Assembly (NCBI GenBank): GCA_947165335.1 | Contig: CAMVAB010000039.1 | Location: 1-8,117 of the forward strand | Direction: 5' to 3' | Length of the DNA stretch: 8,117 nt | DNA from: an uncultured Pseudomonadota bacterium | GTDB taxonomy: Bacteria; Pseudomonadota; Alphaproteobacteria; Rs-D84 | Part shown: positions 1 to 4,538 of the stretch, in pieces | How positions within the stretch are numbered: the first letter of the stretch is position 1 | How the letters are laid out: each line of letters opens with the position of its first letter | Notes under the pieces: generated by a model | Seen by the model: the letters and a program-made list of their open reading frames with translations, nothing else | Told to the model about the DNA's origin: nothing | Databases searched by the model: none | Program-made: the position numbers and the translations under genes

Positions 1-15
1 TTTCATAATAAAATA

Positions 16-24
16 TGTTAGAAT
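16..24 (+). promoter_or_regulatory. Possible extended -10 element for a leaderless rsmG transcript
   Basis: TGTTAGAAT matches the extended -10 pattern TGnTATAAT with one mismatch. It ends seven bases before the rsmG ATG, so transcription would start at or next to the start codon. No Shine-Dalgarno sequence lies before that ATG, which fits a leaderless message. The -35 position falls at or beyond the window edge, and rsmG may instead be read from an upstream mnmG transcript. Confidence 0.25.
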
Positions 25-31
25 AAATCTT

Positions 32-592
32 ATGAAAATAGAAGAAAAATTTATTAAATACGAAGAATTACTCAAGGAGTGGTCTAGGCGCATGAACCTT
101 GTCGCGCCAAGCACTCTAAACGACATAAAAACGCGTCATATCATGGACAGCGCCCAATTGGCTAAATATCTGCCAAAAAGCGCTAACATAATCGATCTTG
201 GCAGTGGGGCCGGTTTCCCTGGTGTCGTGCTTGCAATAATGGGGTGGAACGTCACATGCATCGAATCGATTGGTAAAAAAACACTATTTCTAAATGAATT
301 AAAACAACAACTGGATCTACATAATCTTACTGTAATAAACGATCGCATCGAAAAAACATTATCAAAAATACCGGTAAAGGCCGGGAATTTTGTATTTACA
401 GCACGCGCATTTGCACCACTAATAAAAATTTTTGATTATACACATAAAACAAATTGCCGGCTTTTTTTATTAAAAGGCCGGGATATTGAATCTGAAATAA
501 TGACCGCTAAAACAAAATATAAATTTGATTATAAATTATATAAATCTGAAACTGGCGACGGATTTATTATTGAAATATCCAATCTTAAATAA
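32..592 (+). CDS. rsmG: 16S rRNA (guanine-N7) methyltransferase RsmG (GidB)
   Basis: RsmG uses S-adenosylmethionine to methylate N7 of the conserved guanine in the 530 loop of 16S rRNA; loss often gives low-level streptomycin resistance. The 186-residue protein shows the family pattern: NLVA near residue 22, RHIMDS at 35-40, the SAM-binding glycine loop DLGSGAGFPG at 55-64, the acidic strand end CIES at 76-79 followed by KK and FLNE, TARAFAPL at 123-130 and LLKG at 146-149. It is slightly short for the family (about 200-215 residues), mainly at the N-terminus. ATG 32 is the first usable start, but the frame stays open to the window edge and no ribosome binding site precedes it, so an upstream start cannot be excluded. 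The gene precedes parA, as in many alphaproteobacteria, where mnmG usually lies just upstream. Confidence 0.95.
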   Translation: MKIEEKFIKYEELLKEWSRRMNLVAPSTLNDIKTRHIMDSAQLAKYLPKSANIIDLGSGAGFPGVVLAIMGWNVTCIESIGKKTLFLNELKQQLDLHNLTVINDRIEKTLSKIPVKAGNFVFTARAFAPLIKIFDYTHKTNCRLFLLKGRDIESEIMTAKTKYKFDYKLYKSETGDGFIIEISNLK

Positions 593-596
593 AGAT

Positions 597-614
597 TTAT
601 TTCATATGAAATAA
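597..614. promoter_or_regulatory. 18-bp perfect palindrome, candidate divergent parS centromere site
   Basis: TTATTTCATATGAAATAA is a perfect inverted repeat in the gap between rsmG and parA. Its inner 16 bases (598-613) match canonical parS TGTTTCACGTGAAACA at 12 of 16 positions. The four differences (positions 2, 8, 9, 15) are symmetric G/C to A/T changes that preserve the palindrome. Placement beside parAB is typical for parS. Inference: a ParB loading site, or an operator for parAB. It is not a convincing terminator, since it is AT-rich and has no loop or clear U-tract. Confidence 0.5.
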
Positions 615-652
615 TGTATAACATATTGTTTTTACTGTATTTTAATTTTATA

Positions 653-681
653 TTGACTATTTTTTTACTATTTAATATGCT
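653..681 (+). promoter_or_regulatory. Likely sigma-70 promoter of parAB
   Basis: TTGACT (653-658, one mismatch to TTGACA) is followed after exactly 17 bases by TATGCT (676-681, the key T, A and final T kept). Transcription would start near 688, giving a leader of about 20 bases that contains the parA ribosome binding site GAAAGGA at 691-697. An alternative, weaker pair is TTGTTT (626-631) with TATATT (649-654), also 17 bases apart. Confidence 0.45.
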
Positions 682-707
682 GTTCTTAACGAAAGGAAAA
701 GTTAAAA

Positions 708-1481
708 ATGGCAAAAATAATTTCATTTGCAAATCAAAAAGGTGGCGTTGGAAAAACAACAACTGCTATAAATATAGCCGCGTCCTTGGCGGCAATAAAA
801 AAACGGGTTTTGTTAATAGATCTCGATTCCCAGGGTAACGCTGGAACAGGACTTGGGTTTATTCGAAGCGCTCACAAACAAAGTGTATACGGCGTTTTAA
901 TGGGAACAGCAACTGTTGTGGAAAACATTTTAACAACCGCTGTACCAAACATGCACCTGTTGCCAGCGTCTGCTAAATTAGCCGGTGCAGAACTGGATTT
1001 GCTTGATCTAGACAGACGCGAATACAGATTGCGCGACGCTCTTGACACAATCAAAGATAATTATGATTACATACTTATAGATTGTCCGCCAAATTTAGGT
1101 ATGTTAACAATAAATGCGTTAACTGCATCTGATTATGTAATTATACCACTTCAATGCGAATTCTTTGCACTTGAAGGCGTCCAACACTTGCTTTCTACAA
1201 TTAAAGCAATACAACAAAAATGGAATTCGAAACTCGATATTTTGGGTATGGTTTTAACAATGTACGATAAAAAATTGGGGCTGACACGCGCAGTTGAAGA
1301 AGATGTTCGAAATACATTCGGCGACAAAGTTTTCAAAACTGTTGTTCCGCGCAATGTTCGTGTTTCAGAAGCGCCAAGCCATGGGAAACCGGCGCTTTTC
1401 TATGATTTTAAATCCATGGGCGCCCAGGCTTATTTACGTGTCGCAACTGAAGTTGTTAACGCATTAGAGGAAAGGATATAA
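708..1481 (+). CDS. parA: Chromosome partitioning ATPase ParA (Soj)
   Basis: ParA is a deviant-Walker ATPase that binds DNA non-specifically as an ATP dimer. With ParB bound at parS it segregates the replicated origin region. The 257-residue protein has the deviant P-loop KGGVGKTT at 11-18, including the signature lysine K11, the A' strand with DLDSQGN at 38-44, Walker B around YILIDCPP at 121-128, and the C-terminal DNA-binding stretch with VSEAPSHGKP at 219-228 followed by YD. Length and the lack of an N-terminal DNA-binding extension are those of chromosomal Soj-type ParA, not large plasmid ParA proteins. GAAAGGA sits ten bases before the ATG. parB starts two bases after the stop, so the two are co-transcribed and probably translationally coupled. 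Confidence 0.97.
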   Translation: MAKIISFANQKGGVGKTTTAINIAASLAAIKKRVLLIDLDSQGNAGTGLGFIRSAHKQSVYGVLMGTATVVENILTTAVPNMHLLPASAKLAGAELDLLDLDRREYRLRDALDTIKDNYDYILIDCPPNLGMLTINALTASDYVIIPLQCEFFALEGVQHLLSTIKAIQQKWNSKLDILGMVLTMYDKKLGLTRAVEEDVRNTFGDKVFKTVVPRNVRVSEAPSHGKPALFYDFKSMGAQAYLRVATEVVNALEERI

Positions 1482-1483
1482 AA

Positions 1484-2359
1484 ATGTCATCAAAATTTTT
1501 AGGTAAATCTCTTGCACAATTAAATGAAGAAATGGGTATTGCGCCTGACATTTCTGTTTTAACGGGTACAGAACGCGTTGTTGTTAAACAGATACCATTA
1601 GTTCAAATAAGCCCAAACCCAGATCAGCCGCGCAAAACTTTTAATGAAAAAGAATTACAAGATTTGGCAAACTCTGTTAAAGAGAAGGGCGTTTTGGTTC
1701 CAATTATATTGCGCGCCGTTCAAAACAAACCTTATCTTTATGAAATTGTGGCTGGTGAACGCAGATTTCACGCAGCTAAACGGGCCGGATTATCAGAAAT
1801 TCCTGCATTAGTAAAAACATTATCTGATAATAATGCAATGGAAATAGCTTTGATTGAAAATGTTCAACGCGAAAACCTTAATCCAATAGAAGAAGCCGAT
1901 GCGTATCAAAATCTGATGAAGAAATGTGATTACGAACTTGAAGATGTATCTAAACTGATCGGCAAATCAGAAAGCTATATCCGCAATCTTATGCGTATAA
2001 ATTCATTGCCAGAATCAGTCAAAGAACTTATCAGGGAAGGGCGAATTTCCGCATCACATGCGCGAACAATAGCAGTGTCTGATAATCCCGAACAACTCGC
2101 ACACGATATCATAAACAATAAATTAAGCGTCGCACAAACACAAAAACAGGTAAAAAAAGCGAATCGTTCAAAATCAAGTCGTTCTTTTACACAAAACTCT
2201 CTTGATAGTGCCTATGTAGCGAAAATCGAATCGAAATTATCTAAACATTTCGAAACAGATGTAAAATTATGTGAAAAGCGCGGTGGGGCAGGTCAATTTG
2301 TTATATCTTTTTCGAATCGAATTCAAATGGAAGATTTAATAAACAAATTATCTAAATAA
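1484..2359 (+). CDS. parB: Chromosome partitioning protein ParB (Spo0J), CTP-dependent clamp
   Basis: ParB binds parS, hydrolyses CTP and spreads along DNA as a sliding clamp that stimulates ParA and recruits SMC. The 291-residue protein has an N-terminal ParA-contact segment (GKSLAQLNEEMG), the ParB/Srx nucleotide domain with NPDQPRKTF at 45-53, the CTP motifs GERRFHAAKRAG at 91-102 and ENVQREN at 125-131, a helix-turn-helix around 152-172, a basic serine-rich linker near 222-235, and a C-terminal dimerisation domain ending ALINKLSK-like (DLINKLSK). The usual GKSRxxVxN recognition segment reads GKSESYIRN here, and GHAR reads SHAR, so DNA-contact residues are altered (see findings). The ribosome binding site GAGGAAAGGA (1467-1476) lies inside the parA end. 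A terminator follows immediately. Confidence 0.97.
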   Translation: MSSKFLGKSLAQLNEEMGIAPDISVLTGTERVVVKQIPLVQISPNPDQPRKTFNEKELQDLANSVKEKGVLVPIILRAVQNKPYLYEIVAGERRFHAAKRAGLSEIPALVKTLSDNNAMEIALIENVQRENLNPIEEADAYQNLMKKCDYELEDVSKLIGKSESYIRNLMRINSLPESVKELIREGRISASHARTIAVSDNPEQLAHDIINNKLSVAQTQKQVKKANRSKSSRSFTQNSLDSAYVAKIESKLSKHFETDVKLCEKRGGAGQFVISFSNRIQMEDLINKLSK

Positions 2360-2365
2360 CAAACA

Positions 2366-2393
2366 AAAAACACCGGCAATTGCCGGTGTTTTT
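2366..2393. terminator. Bidirectional intrinsic terminator between parB and pal
   Basis: The palindrome CACCGGCAATTGCCGGTG (2371-2388) folds into a GC-rich 7-bp stem with an AATT loop. It is flanked by A-tract 2365-2370 and T-tract 2389-2393, so a U-tract follows the hairpin on either strand. It sits in the 51-base gap between the convergent parB and pal genes and should end both transcripts. Confidence 0.92.
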
Positions 2394-2410
2394 AAATAAC
2401 AAAAGTTATA

Positions 2411-2827
2411 TTATTTAACTGTTGTTGTTGCGTTACGATTGTATTTCCAAACGTCTTCGCCAGAACCTTTAACCAATGGGCGTTCTTTACCATAAGAGAT
2501 AGTAGAGATACGTGAAGCAGCTATACCATCTTTAACCAATACTGCTTTTGCAGCATTTGCACGGCGTGCACCCAAAGCCAAGTTGTATTCTGTTGAACCA
2601 CGTTCGTCGCAGTTACCAGCGATTTGGATCTTTGTGCCTTCGTGATGTTTCAAGTACAAAGCTTGACCCAACAAGTTATCATTCGCTTCTTCAGAAATTT
2701 CTGCAGAATTAAATGCAAAGAAAACACGTTGATTGTTCAAATCAGAAGGTTCAACGATACTGGAACCACCGCAAGCGGCTAACAATCCAGCAACACCAGC
2801 TAATAAAGCAAAATTTACTATTTTCAT
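2411..2827 (-). CDS. pal: Peptidoglycan-associated outer-membrane lipoprotein Pal
   Basis: Pal is the lipid-anchored outer-membrane partner of the Tol complex and ties the outer membrane to peptidoglycan during cell constriction. The 138-residue protein starts with a lipoprotein signal peptide: K2, a hydrophobic core, and lipobox LAAC with the acylated cysteine at C19, followed by GG, consistent with outer-membrane sorting. After a short linker comes the OmpA-like peptidoglycan-binding domain: VFFAFNSAEI at 35-44, and CDERGSTEYNLALGARRA at 73-90 with D74 and R88 in the positions that hold diaminopimelate. The domain ends NRNATTTVK. It is shorter than most Pal proteins (about 150-180), mainly in the linker. 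AAGGGAG lies seven bases before the ATG. It is the only minus-strand gene here and has no tolB or other tol gene beside it. Confidence 0.95.
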   Translation of the reverse strand: MKIVNFALLAGVAGLLAACGGSSIVEPSDLNNQRVFFAFNSAEISEEANDNLLGQALYLKHHEGTKIQIAGNCDERGSTEYNLALGARRANAAKAVLVKDGIAASRISTISYGKERPLVKGSGEDVWKYNRNATTTVK

Positions 2828-2834
2828 GAAAATA
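2819..2834. repeat. 16-bp palindrome spanning the pal start codon
   Basis: TATTTTCATGAAAATA is a perfect inverted repeat. In the pal mRNA it can form a weak 6-bp A-U stem with the start codon in a CAUG loop. Part of the symmetry follows from the common ATGAAAATA gene start, so a function is uncertain. Confidence 0.35.
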
Positions 2835-2838
2835 CTCC

Positions 2839-2859
2839 CTTGAGTTTTTGTTGCTCAAG
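2839..2859 (-). promoter_or_regulatory. Stem-loop in the pal 5' leader next to the ribosome binding site
   Basis: CTTGAG (2839-2844) and CTCAAG (2854-2859) form a 6-bp stem with a nine-base loop just upstream of the pal start. The mRNA 3' arm ends in CAAG, which leads straight into the AAGGGAG ribosome binding site, so pairing would partly cover it. It may stabilise the message or adjust initiation; no known riboswitch is recognised. Confidence 0.4.
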
Positions 2860-2863
2860 TTAT

Positions 2864-2892
2864 ATTGTATACTAAGAATTGTTGAAAATCAA
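2864..2892 (-). promoter_or_regulatory. Likely sigma-70 promoter of pal
   Basis: Read on the minus strand, TTGATT (2887-2892) is followed after 17 bases by TACAAT (2864-2869, one mismatch to TATAAT). The start point would be near 2857, giving a leader of about 30 bases. The -35 box touches the ribosome binding site of the divergent gene at 2903, so transcription of the two could interfere. Confidence 0.5.
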
Positions 2893-2902
2893 GGGATAAA
2901 AC

Positions 2903-3646
2903 ATGGGAAATTATATGATTGAAGATTTAGACTTAGCCGGGGTTCGCTGGGAAATCACAGAAAATCCCATAAAATCTGATATAAAACACACCCCTGTTCA
3001 ACAAACATTTCAAACGAATCGTAATGGCAAAAAACCGATTATTATACCGCCATCTGCTCCTATAACCCTTGAAACAGTAAAATCTATGGTTGTGCGTCCA
3101 AATGATATCGATTCGCTTTTGCGTATGATTGGCGAATTTAACCATCCCCTTCGCAGTGGCGCAACAAATGTTGTTCTGCCCAATATAGCCGATAAACCAA
3201 ACGGACTGGTTATTATCACAGACTTGCCGAGCAGCGATGATGATTTATCTGGAAAAATATTATCAGGAAATGCCGGCGAAATGGTTGATAAAATGCTTTC
3301 TGCTATAAACATGTCGCGTGAAAATGTATCTATTATCCCACTGATTTTTTGGCGCACTCCTGGTGGGCGCACCCCCAGCCGTGAAGAACTCGATTTATCT
3401 ATGCCATTTGTCGACAAGATAATAAACATGTTGTCACCAAAGATCATCGTTACATTTGGAACAACAGCAGCAAATGAAATAGCAAAAACGAATTTAACAT
3501 CCACACATGGCAAAGAAATACAATCTGAAAACGGGTATACAATAGTTCCAATATACCATCCAAATTATTTAATTTTGAAACCAAGCGCAAAAAAAGATGT
3601 CTGGGACGCACTTCAAAACATTCAAAAATTGTTGAAAAACTCATAA
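2903..3646 (+). CDS. Family-4-like uracil-DNA glycosylase homologue lacking Fe-S cysteines
   Basis: Family 4 uracil-DNA glycosylases excise uracil from DNA and normally carry a 4Fe-4S cluster held by four cysteines. This 247-residue protein has the overall UDG-fold pattern: a variable N-terminal region (1-75), HPLRSGATNVV at 81-91 where the family has a cysteine-containing segment before ATNTVF, WRTPGGRTPSREE at 150-162 matching (K/W)RPPGNRxPxxxE, the strand IIVTFGTTAA at 181-190, and the C-terminal motif HPNYLILKP at 219-227 followed by W234. It contains no cysteine, and the usual GEAPG catalytic loop reads TDLPS at 106-110. Activity on uracil is therefore uncertain. GGGA at 2893-2896 is six bases before the ATG. 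It is divergent from pal; a TATACT box at 2868-2873 is a weak promoter candidate. Confidence 0.8.
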   Translation: MGNYMIEDLDLAGVRWEITENPIKSDIKHTPVQQTFQTNRNGKKPIIIPPSAPITLETVKSMVVRPNDIDSLLRMIGEFNHPLRSGATNVVLPNIADKPNGLVIITDLPSSDDDLSGKILSGNAGEMVDKMLSAINMSRENVSIIPLIFWRTPGGRTPSREELDLSMPFVDKIINMLSPKIIVTFGTTAANEIAKTNLTSTHGKEIQSENGYTIVPIYHPNYLILKPSAKKDVWDALQNIQKLLKNS

Positions 3647-3660
3647 AAATAGTTAATAAT
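3632..3660 (+). promoter_or_regulatory. Candidate promoter of infC
   Basis: TTGAAA (3632-3637, one mismatch) lies 17 bases before AATAAT (3655-3660, one mismatch but at the important first T). The -35 box is inside the last codons of the upstream gene. The start point would be near 3667, giving a leader of about 23 bases before the ATT start. TATAAG at 3666-3671 is an alternative -10 box without a good -35. Confidence 0.35.
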
Positions 3661-3675
3661 TCCCTTATAAGTTTT

Positions 3676-3692
3676 AAAGGAGCATAACTATT
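3676..3692 (+). promoter_or_regulatory. Ribosome binding site that selects an ATT start codon for infC
   Basis: AAAGGAG (3676-3682) is followed after seven bases by ATT (3690-3692), which is in frame with infC. The next in-frame ATG at 3702 is 19 bases from this site, too far for normal initiation. An in-frame TAA at 3675-3677 overlaps the site and rules out any start further upstream. Confidence 0.75.
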
Positions 3693-4238
3693 AAACCTAA
3701 TATGAATAACGGCAAAGCTCGCGATATGGGCCCACGTATAAACGAAAAAATATTTGCAAAATCTGTTCAAGTAATCAGCCAAAATGGCGAAAATCTCGGC
3801 ACAATGGATACATCGGATGCATTGAATATGGCATATGATGCCGGTCTTGATTTGGTTGAAATCAATGCTAGCGCAACACCAGTATTGGTAAAAATCATGG
3901 ATTATGGCAAATATAAATACGAACAAAAAAAACGCGCTAATGAAGCACGCAAAAAACAAAAAAGTATCGAAATTAAAGAAGTTTGGGTAAAACCTTTTAT
4001 TGAAGAAAATGATTTGAATATCAAACTTAAAAAAGTTTTCGAATTTTTAGGCGAAGGCAATAAAGTAAAAATTGCCGTTATGACAAAAGGTAACAAAAAA
4101 GTTTTGGCGCGCGGTCGTGATTCTATTCAAACTTTATTTGAACATATTGTTGAACTGATCGGCGATAAAGGGGTACTTGAATCAAAATCAAAACCAGATG
4201 ATCGAACAAAATCTATAATGATAGCCCCGGCAAAATAA
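3690..4238 (+). CDS. infC: Translation initiation factor IF-3, probable ATT start
   Basis: IF3 binds the 30S subunit, prevents premature 50S joining and checks the start codon and initiator tRNA. From the ATT the protein has 182 residues, the usual IF3 length. The N-domain begins at GPRINEKI and carries GLDLVEINASATP and KIMDYGKYKYEQKKRANEARKKQK, the well-conserved end of the N-domain and linker. The C-domain is divergent: the usual TLRFRGREM reads AVMTKGNKK near residues 129-137, and the end is IMIAPAK. ATT is preferred over ATG 3702 because only it has correct ribosome-binding-site spacing; in E. coli infC also starts with a rare AUU that IF3 itself discriminates against, giving autoregulation. 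The same control is inferred here. rpmI and rplT do not follow; a terminator does. Confidence 0.93.
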   Translation: MKPNMNNGKARDMGPRINEKIFAKSVQVISQNGENLGTMDTSDALNMAYDAGLDLVEINASATPVLVKIMDYGKYKYEQKKRANEARKKQKSIEIKEVWVKPFIEENDLNIKLKKVFEFLGEGNKVKIAVMTKGNKKVLARGRDSIQTLFEHIVELIGDKGVLESKSKPDDRTKSIMIAPAK

Positions 4239-4240
4239 AC

Positions 4241-4263
4241 ACCGCCCAAACGGGCGGTTTTTT
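4241..4263 (+). terminator. Intrinsic terminator of infC
   Basis: ACCGCCC (4241-4247) pairs with GGGCGGT (4252-4258) around an AAAC loop, followed by an unbroken T-run to 4263. It starts two bases after the infC stop codon and separates infC from the xseB operon. Confidence 0.93.
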
Positions 4264-4277
4264 AATATGTTTAATTG

Positions 4278-4306
4278 TTGCAAATTACGATTTTATGCGG
4301 TATTGT
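4278..4306 (+). promoter_or_regulatory. Candidate promoter of the xseB-mutS-truB operon
   Basis: TTGCAA (4278-4283) and TATTGT (4301-4306) are 17 bases apart, each matching the sigma-70 consensus at four of six positions. The start point would be near 4313, leaving a leader of about 20 bases with AAAAGGAT at 4320-4327 as ribosome binding site. It is the only promoter-like pair seen between the infC terminator and xseB. Confidence 0.4.
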
Positions 4307-4333
4307 AAATTCAGCACTTAAAAGGATAACTAT

Positions 4334-4537
4334 ATGGATTCAAATAAACTTTCTTTTGAAGAAGCATATAAACAATTAACAGAACTTGTTCAAAAAATGG
4401 AATCGGGCGAAATGCCTTTGGCTGATTCTGTTGCGGCATACGAAAAAGGCATCAAATTAAAGGCCTATTGTGAACAATTATTGAAAGAAGCAGAATTGAA
4501 AATTGAAACCTTAAAAGTAACACCTGCTGGCGAATAA
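4334..4537 (+). CDS. xseB: Exodeoxyribonuclease VII small subunit
   Basis: XseB is the small subunit of exonuclease VII; several copies bind one XseA catalytic subunit to form a nuclease that degrades single-stranded DNA from both ends. The 67-residue helical protein matches the whole family: LSFEEAYKQLTELVQKMESGEMPLADS at the N-terminus, then YEKGIKLKAYCEQLLKEAELKIETL, which form the two-helix hairpin. Length is usual (about 65-85). A good ribosome binding site (AAGGAT) precedes the ATG. xseA is not in the window. The stop codon is one base before the mutS start, so xseB leads an operon with mutS; exonuclease VII is also one of the nucleases known to act in methyl-directed mismatch repair in E. 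coli, which fits the pairing. Confidence 0.95.
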   Translation: MDSNKLSFEEAYKQLTELVQKMESGEMPLADSVAAYEKGIKLKAYCEQLLKEAELKIETLKVTPAGE

Positions 4538-4538
4538 T

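Noticed and set aside
1..31. End of mnmG at the left edge
   Set aside because: One frame has a TAG at 19-21 and another a TAA at 6-8, but too few residues are visible to recognise any protein.
614..838. Plus-strand open frame of 74 codons starting in the rsmG-parA gap
   Set aside because: It runs into parA in another frame and has no family resemblance. The gap is better explained by the palindrome and promoter.
2819..2834. Palindrome TATTTTCATGAAAATA as a second parS site
   Set aside because: The half-sites are two bases closer than in parS, so ParB helices would not align; the symmetry comes partly from the ATGAAAATA gene start.
3010..3513. Open frame of 167 codons on the minus strand opposite the UDG-like gene
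   Set aside because: It is antisense to a clear family member on the plus strand, has no recognisable domain, and shows no convincing ribosome binding site.
3450..3959. Open frame of 169 codons on the minus strand across the UDG-like gene end and infC start
   Set aside because: Its hydrophobic, phenylalanine- and cysteine-rich translation is what an AT-rich antisense frame produces, and it covers two real genes and their intergenic signals.
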